A stretch of DNA of 62,974 bases from JAHBNG01 sp039028975 (lineage in GTDB: Bacteria > Chloroflexota > Anaerolineae > Caldilineales > Caldilineaceae). Of this stretch, positions 34,739-43,830 are shown piece by piece (position 1 is the stretch's first letter; the number at the start of each line of letters is the position of its first letter). The stretch lies in NCBI GenBank assembly GCA_039028975.1, contig JBCCHB010000098.1:1-62974 (forward strand). The letters are read 5' to 3'. Both the position numbers and the translations under genes were made by a program. The notes under the pieces are model-generated. The model saw only the letters and a list, made by a program, of their open reading frames with translations, was not told the origin of the DNA and searched no databases.

Positions 34739-36772
34739 ATGACAAACCGCTTTGATTTTTCTGTTTCTCCTGGTACTGTCTATATTGTTGGGGCTGGCCC
34801 AGGCGCGCCGGATCTGATCGCTGTGCGAGGACGAGATATTATCGCGCAAGCCGATCTGATACTCTATGCCGATAGCTTGGTGGAAGCCAGTGTGGCCGAG
34901 TTAGCTCGCAAACCCGACGCGCGCATAGTGGCCTCGTCCGGTCTTCACTTGGGTGAGATCATGGACCTGATGGTGGAGACGGCCCAAAATGGGGGTGTAG
35001 TAGCCCGGATCCACAGCGGGGATCCGGCCCTTTATGGTGCCACCCATGAGCAGATGGCCCACTTAGAAGATCATGGCATCCCCTACGAAATCGTGCCGGG
35101 CATTACCGCCGCCTTTGCTGCCGCGGCCTTACTCAAAACCGAGTTAACGGTACCTGACGTAGTCCAAACCATCATCCTAACTCGGACGGCTGGTCGCACC
35201 ACCATGCCCGCAGGAGAAGATCTGCGAACGCTAGCCGCATCGGGTGCCTCTTTGGCCATCTACCTAAGCGTGACCCGCACCCGCCACGTGGTAGATGATC
35301 TGCTGGCCAGCGGAGCCTATGATGAGACAACGCCGGTGGCCGTCCTCCACAAAGTGACCTGGCCAGATGAATCTTGGGTTACGGGCGTTTTGGGCGACAT
35401 TGCGGAGAAGGTTCGGCAAGCCAAATACACCAAGCACGCGCTCATCCTCGTTAGCCCAGCCCTGGATCCGGCCTTGAAGGGTGACGAACGGCGGACGAGC
35501 AGCCACCTCTACGACGCCTCTTATACTCATCGATTCCGCCGCGCCGCAGACACAGATCGCACCAAAGAGCGGCAGGAAGCAGCTCAGCAAGATCCGTCGA
35601 TTGTGGCCGGTGAGAAGCATCTGAAAAACGCTGACTCCAGAGTGGATGAAGTTCCCCGCGGGACTGGGGTGCTCGCCGTTACTCGACGAGGTAGCCAGCT
35701 TGCAAGCCAGCTATCGGTCGAATTGGATGCAGGTAGCCTCGTTCCCGAAAAGTTTGGCACTCATTCTGGCAATGGCTCTGGGGAAAAAGAGGCTTGGCAC
35801 GGTACATATGCTGGCTCTGTTCTGAATGCTGTGCAATCCGCCTGGAGTCGATATGAGCGTTTGGTTCTGATTATGCCAACGGGCATTGCCGTACGCGCGA
35901 TTGGCCCCTTATTAACCCACAAAACCGTTGATCCATGCGTGATCTGCTTAGATGAGCAAGGACGGTCTGTGATCCCGCTGTTGGGTGGTCATCAGGCTGG
36001 TGCCAATCGATTGGCTGAAAAGATTGCCCACATCACCGGTGGTCATGCCGCCATTACAACGGCCAGTGATTTGCAAGATAAACCAGCTCTGGATCTGCTG
36101 GGCAAGGAGATTGGCTGGACCATTGCTCCCCAAAGCGCACTGACTCACGCCAGTGCGGTATTGGTCAACGATGAGATGGTCGGTGTTGTCGTTGATCTGG
36201 CAGCGGGTGAAAACGGCCAAGTTAACAAGCTTGCCGATCAGATCTGTCAACAAGCTGAAAATCTCTCTCTCCTAGAAAATTTGGATGAGCTGGACCTGGA
36301 CACCTTTGCCGCGGGTATTATCATCAGCGACCGCAAGTTGAGCGCCCATCATCAACATCTGCTGGCCAAGAGTGTGCTCTACCGACCGCAGACTTTGGTG
36401 GCGGGGATGGGGTGTCGGCGTGGCGTGGATGAAGAAGAGCTACAGGAGGCGCTCCTGACCACCTTGTCAGACGCCAATTTGGTGCCGGAGAGTTTGTCTA
36501 CCCTTGCCACCGTCGATCTGAAGGCCGATGAGGCAGGTTTGCAAACCTTGGCCCATCGCATGGGGCTACCATTGAAGATCGTGGAAAGTGACGAACTTCG
36601 TGCCTTGAACCCCACCGACTTCAGCCCTAGCGCAGCCCAGGAGAAGCTCGGTCTACCTGGTGTAGCTGAACCTTGTGCTCAGTTGGTTAGCCAGGGAAGG
36701 TTGGTGGTGTCCAAGCAGGCGTTTGAGCGATGTACGGTGGCGGTTGCGGGTGTAGTAGGGAATAGTAGTTGA
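34739..36772 (+). CDS. cbiFG: CbiF-CbiG fusion (precorrin-4 C11-methyltransferase / cobalamin protein CbiG)
   Basis: A 677-residue fusion. Residues 1-255 are CbiF/CobM, which methylates C11: VGAGPGAPDLIAVRG near 16-30, the IHSGDPALYGATHEQ segment near 90-104 and LSVTRTRHVVDDLL near 178. A polar linker of about 45 residues follows. Residues ~300-677 are CbiG, which opens the delta-lactone and releases acetaldehyde in the anaerobic pathway: LIMPTGIAVRAIGPLL near 378-393, LLGGHQAGAN near 412 and the C-terminal MGCRRGVDEEELQEAL near 558-573. The two activities are consecutive in the pathway apart from the CbiH step order. No CbiH domain is attached. The stop is 31 bp before the GMC gene. Confidence 0.94.
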   Translation: MTNRFDFSVSPGTVYIVGAGPGAPDLIAVRGRDIIAQADLILYADSLVEASVAELARKPDARIVASSGLHLGEIMDLMVETAQNGGVVARIHSGDPALYGATHEQMAHLEDHGIPYEIVPGITAAFAAAALLKTELTVPDVVQTIILTRTAGRTTMPAGEDLRTLAASGASLAIYLSVTRTRHVVDDLLASGAYDETTPVAVLHKVTWPDESWVTGVLGDIAEKVRQAKYTKHALILVSPALDPALKGDERRTSSHLYDASYTHRFRRAADTDRTKERQEAAQQDPSIVAGEKHLKNADSRVDEVPRGTGVLAVTRRGSQLASQLSVELDAGSLVPEKFGTHSGNGSGEKEAWHGTYAGSVLNAVQSAWSRYERLVLIMPTGIAVRAIGPLLTHKTVDPCVICLDEQGRSVIPLLGGHQAGANRLAEKIAHITGGHAAITTASDLQDKPALDLLGKEIGWTIAPQSALTHASAVLVNDEMVGVVVDLAAGENGQVNKLADQICQQAENLSLLENLDELDLDTFAAGIIISDRKLSAHHQHLLAKSVLYRPQTLVAGMGCRRGVDEEELQEALLTTLSDANLVPESLSTLATVDLKADEAGLQTLAHRMGLPLKIVESDELRALNPTDFSPSAAQEKLGLPGVAEPCAQLVSQGRLVVSKQAFERCTVAVAGVVGNSS

Positions 36773-36803
36773 CCATTCATTTTTCAAAGGAGCGGGGGAA
36801 CCT

Positions 36804-38327
36804 ATGCAACCACAGTCCCATTTCAACTACATTATCATCGGTGCCGGTAGTGCCGGAGCCATTCTTGCGGCTCGATTGAGCAAAGATCCTTCCTGCCAAG
36901 TCCTTTTACTAGAAGCGGGCCCAGATTACCCTCATATGGCTCTCATTCCCGAAGAGATCAAGTTTCGTAGGGGCTCCAAAGATAACTTGGAAGCTAAGCA
37001 GACTCATGACTGGGGCTATCAGGCTGCGGTTACGACTGAAACCGCCGATATCCATTTACCCCGAGGCAAAGTCACTGGTGGTTCGAGCGCCATCAATGGT
37101 ATGGTCTTTTTGCGCGGTGAATCGGATGATTACAATAGTTGGGCAGATGCAGGGAATGATCGCTGGAGTTTCGACGAGGTTCTACCCTATTTTCGCAAAA
37201 TTGAAACGGATATCAATTTTCCAAATGAGCATCATGGGATTGAAGGCCCCACGCCAGTATACCGCTACCCAGCCACCGAATGGACACCTGACCAAAGTGC
37301 CTTTTATGAAGCCTGCCGCGCGGCAGGCATTCCTGATTGCCCTGACCTCAACCAAACCGGTTCAACCGGGGTAGGTGCGTATCCGCTCAACATGGTGGAT
37401 GGAATTCGCTACAGCACGGCGATTACTTACCTCAATCCGGTTCGTCATCGAGCCAATCTGACAATTTTGGCTGAGCGAATGGCCTACCAGATTCTCTTTT
37501 CTGGCAAACGAGCGGTGGGCGTAGAAGTGAAGCATGCAGGAGAGAAAGAGGCTTTTAGCTGTGACGAGGTAATCGTTAGCGCGGGTGGAATCGGTTCGCC
37601 TCAGCTACTCATGTTGTCGGGTATCGGTCCAGCAGAAGGCCTTCAGCAGTTGGAGATTCCGGTACTAGTTGACTTGCCAGGCGTTGGCCAGAACCTGCGG
37701 GATCACATGACGGTCGAAATGCATTGGCACTTAGAACCCGATTTTGTGATTGATCCATCAAAACATGGCCATCAAGTTGGGTTGCGTTACACAGCTTCGA
37801 ATTCTAATTTAGTCAATGACATGATAGTCTATCAGGGTACTCGGTTTCCCAATCGAATATATCTCATGAGACCAACAGTCAATCTGGCCCTCAGCTCTGG
37901 CGAATTGCAATTGGCGTCTACGGATCCTAAGGTTCAGCCGATCCTCAACATGCGCTACTACGATCACCCATTTGACCGAATGCGTCAGCGAGAAGCCATT
38001 CGGATGTGTATAGAGTTGGCCCACCACCATTCATTCGAGGGCATCATTGCTAATCGAATCAAGCCGACAGACGTGGATCTGGCTTCAGACGAGTCGGTGG
38101 ATGCATACATTATGAGAGAGGCCACGACGGGCCATCATGCTTCCAGCACCTGCAAGATGGGTCCAAACTCGGATCCGCTGTCGGTCGTGGACCAATTTGG
38201 GCGGGTTCATGGTGTGGAAGGGTTGCGTGTGGTAGATGCATCAATCATGCCCGATTCGGTGCGGGCAAATATCAATGCCTGTGTACTCATGATTGGAGAG
38301 CGGATGGCGGATCTAATTCGCGAGTGA
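36804..38327 (+). CDS. GMC-family FAD oxidoreductase
   Basis: A 507-residue glucose-methanol-choline oxidoreductase. The ADP-binding loop is IIGAGSAGAILAARL near 10-24, the GMC signature 1 region is PRGKVTGGSSAINGMVFLRG near 85-104, signature 2 is SAGGIGSPQLLMLSGIGP near 257-274, and the catalytic His is in TGHHASSTCKMG near 440-451 with the distal Asn in RANINACV near 490. It oxidises an alcohol, perhaps choline-like or an aryl alcohol; the electron acceptor is unknown. AAAGGAG precedes ATG 36804. It follows the B12 genes by 31 bp but has no evident role in B12. Its 3' end overlaps the URO-D fragment on the other strand by 15 bp. Confidence 0.92.
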   Translation: MQPQSHFNYIIIGAGSAGAILAARLSKDPSCQVLLLEAGPDYPHMALIPEEIKFRRGSKDNLEAKQTHDWGYQAAVTTETADIHLPRGKVTGGSSAINGMVFLRGESDDYNSWADAGNDRWSFDEVLPYFRKIETDINFPNEHHGIEGPTPVYRYPATEWTPDQSAFYEACRAAGIPDCPDLNQTGSTGVGAYPLNMVDGIRYSTAITYLNPVRHRANLTILAERMAYQILFSGKRAVGVEVKHAGEKEAFSCDEVIVSAGGIGSPQLLMLSGIGPAEGLQQLEIPVLVDLPGVGQNLRDHMTVEMHWHLEPDFVIDPSKHGHQVGLRYTASNSNLVNDMIVYQGTRFPNRIYLMRPTVNLALSSGELQLASTDPKVQPILNMRYYDHPFDRMRQREAIRMCIELAHHHSFEGIIANRIKPTDVDLASDESVDAYIMREATTGHHASSTCKMGPNSDPLSVVDQFGRVHGVEGLRVVDASIMPDSVRANINACVLMIGERMADLIRE

Positions 38328-38699
38328 AGAGAGGATGGTGGATAGTTGGTCGTCCTGAAATGCGTTTACAATATACCAATCGACTGCCTGCGCCATGTTT
38401 ACGCCCCCAAAGTCGTCATTCGAGTCGGTGTGGGTTACCCATTTGGGTTCCAGCGGATCTTCCAGTTTGAGATCAGATAGTTCGGTAACATCAAATTTGC
38501 GACCAAATTGGTTTGGGTAGGGCGTAAAGCCAGCAAAGATGTCGATGCTAAATTCATCAAGAAACCGTTCACGAGAACCATATTCATCGGCAAGCATCTC
38601 GACAAATTGCTTTTGGTAGAGCACACAGTCCAAGGGGGTTCGATCTACTGGTTGCCCCATGAGGGTGGCTAGGATTCGTTCTCTGGCATTCAGAGTCAT
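38313..38699 (-). pseudogene. N-terminal fragment of URO-D family protein
   Basis: 128 codons resembling the start of uroporphyrinogen-decarboxylase superfamily proteins (corrinoid methyltransferase or HemE-like): NARERILATLMGQPVDRTPLD is typical of their first 20 residues, followed by an acidic GSRERFLDEFSIDIF segment. Family members have 330-400 residues, so two thirds including the active-site C-terminal half is missing. The frame ends inside the convergent GMC gene, as if a rearrangement joined the two. ATG 38699 is preferred, 5 bp after the Nudix stop. It may be non-functional; a stand-alone small domain is possible but less likely. Confidence 0.65.
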
Positions 38700-38704
38700 C
38701 TCGT

Positions 38705-39187
38705 CTAATCGACCCACGGTGCATCTTCAGGCGTAATCATAGAGCGAGGTGCAATATATCCGCCGTCCAATACGTGCCGAAACATGGGCAATACGTCATC
38801 GCCGCGTAGATTAAGCGTCTCAGCTTCCTCAATGGCAAACCAGCCTGCCTCGATGGATTCGGCGTCAGGTTCGTGTTTGGGTGGCGTTTCATCTACCGGA
38901 CGCCCGACAAGTATAATCCGCACACGCATAGCTCCACCTTCCATCGGAGGCGGTGTATGCTCAATACGCAATACGCCATCAATTTCGATAGGTATGCCAC
39001 CCTCTTCTAAGGTTTCACGTTTGGCCGCATGGAAGAAATCTTCGCCAAATTCAACTTTTCCCGCTGGTAGATACCAGGGGAATCCAGGTTTCTGCTCCTT
39101 TACCAGGAGAAATTGATGGCCTTTGCGTACAACAACCAAGACGAAAAACCATGCAGTCATGGGAAGTCTATCCATAGTCTGTTGCAT
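38705..39187 (-). CDS. Nudix hydrolase
   Basis: A 160-residue Nudix pyrophosphohydrolase. The box is complete: G-KVEFG-E-DFFHAAK-RE-TL-EE-GG (about 43-64). The segment WYLPAGK before it and the DAESIEAGWFAIEEAE strand after it are usual for MutT/ADP-ribose pyrophosphatase-like enzymes. The substrate is not determined. The ATG is 7 bp after the DUF4037 stop and its own stop is 5 bp before the URO-D fragment, so the three minus-strand genes form one transcription unit. Confidence 0.9.
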   Translation of the reverse strand: MQQTMDRLPMTAWFFVLVVVRKGHQFLLVKEQKPGFPWYLPAGKVEFGEDFFHAAKRETLEEGGIPIEIDGVLRIEHTPPPMEGGAMRVRIILVGRPVDETPPKHEPDAESIEAGWFAIEEAETLNLRGDDVLPMFRHVLDGGYIAPRSMITPEDAPWVD

Positions 39188-39194
39188 AGATGAA

Positions 39195-40238
39195 TTAGGC
39201 TAAGTTAAGTACACTGTCCCAAGTATCGAGCCCCACTGTGTCTACGTAGCCGCTGTGAAATCGCTCCATGTAGATTTGATCCCAAACGGGAACAACGGTT
39301 TTGAGATCGTCAGGAAGTCCTTGAATAATCTCAGCATAAGCATGTTCTAAAATCCGGTAACCCGATGTCTCCGATGGCTGAAATTTTGCGTGGGGGCGAA
39401 GGATGCCGTCAGCAACCATGGTCTCATCAAGGATGTCGGCCATCTTCTCTAGCAAGGTCAACTTCCGCTCCCAAGAGGTGGAGAGTAGCACAGCCTCATC
39501 AACTAGTGGCCCCATTGATTCATAGAGCCGAGGCAGTTCTTTGAAGTAAGCCATGATCCACTTGTCATAAGGGAAATAGTGCTTGTCGAGCAGAAAGGCT
39601 AGTTGAACACTGAGGCGTAGTGCATTGGAGAAGCGGGTCACTGCATAAAAATCGTTGTTGCGCAGGATGGCCCGCTTCAATGCATAGGTTCCCATGCCGG
39701 AACAATATCGGCACCAGTGAGCAATGCGTCGCAACCGGACCGGCTCAGGGTAGTAATTGGCAAAGGTCCGACGGATGGTCGAGAATTCACCTGACGGATC
39801 GTGCCACACTTCACCATTGATGATGTGGATAATGTCCTCTTCAGGGATATTGAGCCATTCGATGTGAGATTGGGGGGCGTGGTCGAGGCCGATGGTGCGG
39901 GTCAGGTAGGCAGAGAGGCTATCAGGCGCCAGCCCTGCCCCTGCCAAATGACCCTCTCTGAGTGAATGGCCTTGGAAGCTTTCGGGCAAATTGGCGCTGA
40001 TCGTTTCCATAATAGCCTGGTGACGATTCTTATAAATCTCGTCAGGCATGAGCGCGTCAATGCGTAAACCCCAGTGATGGTCCCGGGAATATTCGTCGTC
40101 TAGCCCCAATGCTTCTGAGCCATACCCAAAGATACCAAAGGCAGATTGTTTCGTCTCCTCTGGGAAGTGGGTCATCAGAATGGGGTAGACCACCGCTTCA
40201 AAAAATTCACGGCTAATCGTTATGATCGAGTCGGCCAT
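39195..40238 (-). CDS. DUF4037 protein (nucleotidyltransferase-like)
   Basis: A 347-residue protein of the DUF4037 family. The N-terminal FGYGSEALGLDDEYSRDHHW (about 37-56) has the G-S...D-x-D layout of minimal nucleotidyltransferases, with acidic residues as candidate metal ligands. A helical C-terminal region follows (RRIAHWCRYCSGMG, ALRLSVQLAFLLD), also typical of the family. The function of DUF4037 proteins is not established. It is the first gene of a minus-strand unit with Nudix and a URO-D fragment. The SD is weak. Element E copy 2 lies about 40 bp upstream. Confidence 0.88.
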   Translation of the reverse strand: MADSIITISREFFEAVVYPILMTHFPEETKQSAFGIFGYGSEALGLDDEYSRDHHWGLRIDALMPDEIYKNRHQAIMETISANLPESFQGHSLREGHLAGAGLAPDSLSAYLTRTIGLDHAPQSHIEWLNIPEEDIIHIINGEVWHDPSGEFSTIRRTFANYYPEPVRLRRIAHWCRYCSGMGTYALKRAILRNNDFYAVTRFSNALRLSVQLAFLLDKHYFPYDKWIMAYFKELPRLYESMGPLVDEAVLLSTSWERKLTLLEKMADILDETMVADGILRPHAKFQPSETSGYRILEHAYAEIIQGLPDDLKTVVPVWDQIYMERFHSGYVDTVGLDTWDSVLNLA

Positions 40239-40275
40239 TTTTACATACCCTGCTGCAAGGTGGTCGTTTAGACTT

Positions 40276-40363
40276 CTAAACTCAGCTCCGTTTCAAAACC
40301 GTAGTTCAGTCTCTCTGGTAGAACTAAGGAAAACTACGGTTTTGAAATCGACCGCAGTATAGA
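40276..40363. repeat. Element E, copy 2
   Basis: Freestanding copy of the element nested in M copy A. Ends: CTCAGCTCCGTTTCAAAACC at the left and GGTTTTGAAATCGACCGCAG at the right pair over most of their length. Shared middle: CTCTGGTAGAACTAAGGA against CTCCGGTAGAGCTAAGGA in copy 1. No coding capacity. Confidence 0.7.
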
Positions 40364-40395
40364 TACTGCATTCCTGTGGGCACTCGTAGTCAGTC

Positions 40396-40453
40396 AGCAT
40401 TTCAGCGTTCAGCGATTCAGCAAAGAAGCACTTTAGCGTTTCAGCATTTCAGC
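40396..40453. repeat. TTCAGC-rich simple repeats
   Basis: CAGCATTTCAGCGTTCAGCGATTCAGC-like units recur (TTTCAGC or TTCAGCG about six times), followed by GCTGGCTGACTAGCTGACT. This is a degenerate short-period repeat just downstream of the BMP lipoprotein gene. Confidence 0.5.
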
Positions 40454-40476
40454 CTGATAGCTGGCTGACTAGCTGA

Positions 40477-41568
40477 CTAAAACGCCGTCCCCACCTCAAT
40501 TTCGCCGTCAAGAATCTTCTGTTCCGCCTCGTCTACTGCTGCCTTTACTTCATCTGGGGTGCTCTCATCGTAGAACTTATTGCGAGCGAGGCCTACACCA
40601 CCTTCTGCAATGCCGAGGGATTCGGTTTCGCCGTATGATAAGCTATCTTCCAAGTGGAGAGAAAGCGCGCGGAAGAGCGAATTGTCAACATTTTTCATCA
40701 TGGAAGTGAGAATTCGTTCTGCCTGCCCCGGATCTGCCTCTTCTACAATGAGTGCTTGATCCGAGTCTACGCCAATGGCAAAGTGACCATCTTCGGCGGC
40801 AGCTTCGAAGACACCTTGGCCAGTTCCACCAGCGATCTGGAAGACAATGTCTGCACCTTGGCTATATTGGGCTTTGGCCAGCTCTTTCCCTTTGGCCGGA
40901 TCGTTCCAGCCTCCAGCAAATTGACGAATAACCTGAATATCCGGATTGGTATCTTTGGCACCTTGTTCGTAACCCACCATGAAGTCAATGATCACAGGGA
41001 TGTCCTGCCCACCAATGGAGCCGATGATTGGCTCGGGGTTGATACCATCCATCTCGATGGTGGTTATGGCTGCAGCATAGACGCCAGCAAGATAAGAGCC
41101 TTCATTCTGCTTATAGAGAATCGAGTAGACATTGCTGCAATCACAGGCGCCATAGTCTACGTTGGAGTCGAATAGAACAAACTTCTTGTCAGGATACTGA
41201 GGTGCAATCTGAGCAAGATAGTCAACCATCTGCCAAGTGCCAACAACAAACACATCGTATTCTTCGTTTGCTGCTGCGTCAATAAGAGCCGCTTCCCATT
41301 GAGTCTCATCGAGGCCCGCTTCAATCGTTTTCGACGTTACCCCTAATTCAGCCACGGCTCGATCGACACCCCGTTGAGCTGAATCAAAGAAGGATTTATC
41401 GCCAAGCACACCATTGACAAAGAGAACGACTTGAAGCGACTCCTGATCAGCAGCTGAATCTTCAGCAACTTCTTGCGTTGTTGCACCTGTGTTTGCAGTC
41501 GGAGCAGCACAGGAAGTGGCAGCAATGGCAATAAGCGAAAGACAGAGTATGGCTAGCAGCTTTTTCAT
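40477..41568 (-). CDS. BMP/PnrA-type substrate-binding lipoprotein
   Basis: A 363-residue lipoprotein of the Bmp/Med/PnrA family, the solute-binding component of nucleoside-type ABC importers. A lysine-rich start, a hydrophobic stretch and the lipobox AATSC give lipidation at Cys20. The mature domain opens with VVLFVNGVLGDKSFFDSAQRG (the usual DKSFN region), has AGGWNDPAKGKELAKAQY near 215 and the FQIAGGTGQGVFEAA strand near 240. AAGGAGA precedes ATG 41568. No permease or ATPase gene is adjacent, so the rest of the transporter must lie elsewhere or the protein acts alone as a receptor. Confidence 0.93.
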   Translation of the reverse strand: MKKLLAILCLSLIAIAATSCAAPTANTGATTQEVAEDSAADQESLQVVLFVNGVLGDKSFFDSAQRGVDRAVAELGVTSKTIEAGLDETQWEAALIDAAANEEYDVFVVGTWQMVDYLAQIAPQYPDKKFVLFDSNVDYGACDCSNVYSILYKQNEGSYLAGVYAAAITTIEMDGINPEPIIGSIGGQDIPVIIDFMVGYEQGAKDTNPDIQVIRQFAGGWNDPAKGKELAKAQYSQGADIVFQIAGGTGQGVFEAAAEDGHFAIGVDSDQALIVEEADPGQAERILTSMMKNVDNSLFRALSLHLEDSLSYGETESLGIAEGGVGLARNKFYDESTPDEVKAAVDEAEQKILDGEIEVGTAF

Positions 41569-42109
41569 CTCTCATTTCTCCTTAAGAGGTCATAGAATTG
41601 TTTCCAACGCCAACTGATTTGTGAACAGTAACCGCGTATAGGCCAATCAAGCTTGTTCCCATGAATAATCTGATGCCCTCATTTTCCAAAGCTTGTCAGA
41701 CCGAGAAGGATAAAGTTGAGGTCAAATCATCACGATGGACTATATTCCCAACAGCGATGTGGGGTATTAGCGATCGAACCTTGATACCATGTATACTGCG
41801 CTTGACCAATGATTGAGGTCCTAGAGCAGTCTAGTGCAAATCCTTGCGCAAATAAATAATTATACCATCAGGCCGAAGTCGATATTTCTATCTCGGTAAC
41901 CATTTACGCGTAGATTTACTAGGAACTTCGGTTACACATGTTATCAGTAGATCGCAATATCTTTCTGTAGGTGCTGTCCATCAGTACCCAGCAGTCATGG
42001 TTACTTGTGACCGAACCAAAGAATCTTTCGTCTCTATTAGGATCTACTGGTTTTTACTATACGGGGGTAGAAGTGAAGCTTACCCGACTAATTATAACGA
42101 ATCCTGATT
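41569..42109. other. Intergenic, no gene recognised
   Basis: AT-rich upstream region of the BMP lipoprotein gene (minus) and of a small plus-strand ORF. I see no convincing gene, riboswitch fold or terminator. Confidence 0.45.
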
Positions 42110-42325
42110 ATGGCCCCAAAAACCTTCGATGACGTATTGGCTATTCACGAACACTTTGAAACGCCTGTTTACCGAGATCTAGCGGATGATTCGTTATTAG
42201 TCTATGACCAGATTCACTTCGTCTGGCATCGTTATCGTTGGACCCACGGACGTAGAGAAATTAAGTTTGTAGAATCTTTAGAAGGGGAACTGCCAATCAT
42301 GGTGCAGGTTTATCCCACGTTATGA
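42110..42325 (+). CDS. Small hypothetical protein
   Basis: A possible 71-residue protein rich in aromatic and acidic residues (RDLADDSLLVYDQIHFVWHRYRW in part). It has no family I recognise and no clear SD before ATG 42110. The composition is protein-like and there is no competing frame, but this could be a chance ORF. Confidence 0.35.
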   Translation: MAPKTFDDVLAIHEHFETPVYRDLADDSLLVYDQIHFVWHRYRWTHGRREIKFVESLEGELPIMVQVYPTL

Positions 42326-42433
42326 GTGACAGTTACAATACGAGCGACGGTTGCAATCGAAAAATCCTAACCGGGCTACACCTCAGGCAGGCAAAGAGAT
42401 TTCGTCGTCCATCAACTGGAAAGTCCATTAGGA

Positions 42434-42826
42434 CTACTTATCCTTCGTTAGCTCATTAGCCTGCTCTATCCAATCCTCTACTGTTGCCCGATTGGGAATA
42501 CGTCCAACGTTCTGTGCCTTTGCCGACTGTTTAATCGTAGCATGTAGTTTATATGGTTCACAATTGCTAAGTGCAACCAATGTAGTAATGCCTACAGAGA
42601 CCAGCAGATCAGAGTAGATCTGACCCATTCCCTGGATTGAGGATAGCTCGGCCCGATTTACTAGCTCACTAAACGTTGTCTGATCAATGCCCAGTAGCGA
42701 AGCTAACTCAGATTGATCTTCAAGAACATATGCAGCATCTAATAATTTCCCTGAATCATCCAAACCGGCTGTTTTTAATGTAGTAGCGGTTGCCGAATCC
42801 AAACCCTGCAAACGACTTAATTTCAT
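42434..42826 (-). CDS. DUF4332 (helix-hairpin-helix) protein
   Basis: A protein of about 130 residues with two helix-hairpin-helix repeats, as in DUF4332: LSRLQGLDSATATTLKTAGL near 3-22 and LSSIQGMGQIYSDLLVSVGI near 60-79, with a C-terminal P-x-x-A-T-VEDWIEQA helix. Such proteins are presumed DNA-binding or scaffold modules; their role is unknown. ATG 42826 is preferred over an upstream extension because AAGGA sits 10 bp before it and the family match begins there. No operon partner is adjacent. Confidence 0.75.
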   Translation of the reverse strand: MKLSRLQGLDSATATTLKTAGLDDSGKLLDAAYVLEDQSELASLLGIDQTTFSELVNRAELSSIQGMGQIYSDLLVSVGITTLVALSNCEPYKLHATIKQSAKAQNVGRIPNRATVEDWIEQANELTKDK

Positions 42827-43260
42827 AAGACACTTTTCCTTCATCCTTGTCTCATCCACCAAAATAAGAATTCTGTTGGGTAGATCACTGACGACGGTTA
42901 TACATGTGATATGTATATTAATGAGGAGATGAGCGCGTACTTTGGTATGTGGTTTATATTGGCAGATCGAATCAGCAAATTCCCGCCATGCCAATCAACC
43001 AGCACGAAGCTATGCTCTATCCTGGTTGTGATCTGCAAATTAGATTTGTGAATGTGCGAATCGAATGGCACAAAATTTGGTTGGGGCTGAGAACGTATTA
43101 ATAAGAGGAACTTGTACAGTCCACTACATAGTCAAACCGTATGAATGTTGAGCGAGAAGAGATGGAATTCTTCTAAACCGTACTAAAGCTCATTATAAAT
43201 AACCAGATTTTAATGCAACGATTCTGATATTCGCCCACTTATGCTAGAATAGAGGCGTCG

Positions 43261-43295
43261 AAAAAACGTTAAAAACGCGCCGAAAACGCCAAAAA
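43261..43295. other. Phased A-tracts (curved DNA)
   Basis: Four A-tracts (43261-43266, 43271-43275, 43283-43286, 43291-43295) have centres about 10 bp apart, separated by CGTT, CGCGCCG and CGCC. Helical phasing of this kind produces intrinsic bending. It lies about 540 bp upstream of the first giant regulator in a gene-free stretch (42827-43830), just after a TATGCTAGAAT promoter-like sequence. Elsewhere in that stretch only a GGGAATCCATCGTG-type repeat fragment (about 43541-43577) and element M copy C are visible. Confidence 0.5.
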
Positions 43296-43686
43296 GCGCT
43301 TATTTCTTTGCCCAATAGGTTATTCTGAGTTGTTGTTGCCTACAATATTCGGCAAATGCGGTGATTTATTGCAATGATAAGATCATTGAATGGCGCTGCA
43401 TAAAAATTAGGAGTCTACAGCCACTATGCTCCATCAAAGGGGTTAGATTCACAATGAATTTGCTTTTCACAATTTCCCTACTAGGTTCTGGTGACCATTT
43501 TCCGTAACCAAGTATCCAGCCCGATAAAGGGGGCCGCCTGGTGTCACTTCCGCAGGTAATAGGTGGGAATCCATCGTGTATTCCGTTGTGGATGCCGTTT
43601 GCGAAGCAGGGGCAAAGCGCCATTAGTGCCTTCGGGCATGACAAATCACAAATGTCAACACGACCTAGATACTTGGGGTTGGATGT

Positions 43687-43781
43687 TATACTTCGCCAGA
43701 ATAGTCCTGTCCCGGCTATTTATTGTCCACTCTACCCTGGATAATTCCGTAAAGGGAGGACAGAGCTTTTTTGGCCATCGA
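43687..43781 (+). repeat. MITE-like element M, copy C
   Basis: Begins TATACTTCGCCAGAATAGTC, contains TTGTCCACTCTACCCTGG and ends GGAGGACAGAGCTTTTTTGG. The length (about 95 bp) and layout match the inverted copy at 25433. It lies 50 bp upstream of the first BTAD-STAND gene and may carry or disrupt its promoter. Confidence 0.75.
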
Positions 43782-43830
43782 TAACAGTCTAGGAGAATAA
43801 GAAGTGTTAAAATAGTCGTTATTTGAAGTT

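Noticed and set aside
43366..43644. Minus-strand ORF of 92 codons upstream of the giant regulators
   Set aside because: It runs through a GGGAATCCATCGTG-type intergenic repeat and has no SD or family match, so I treat it as repeat-derived.
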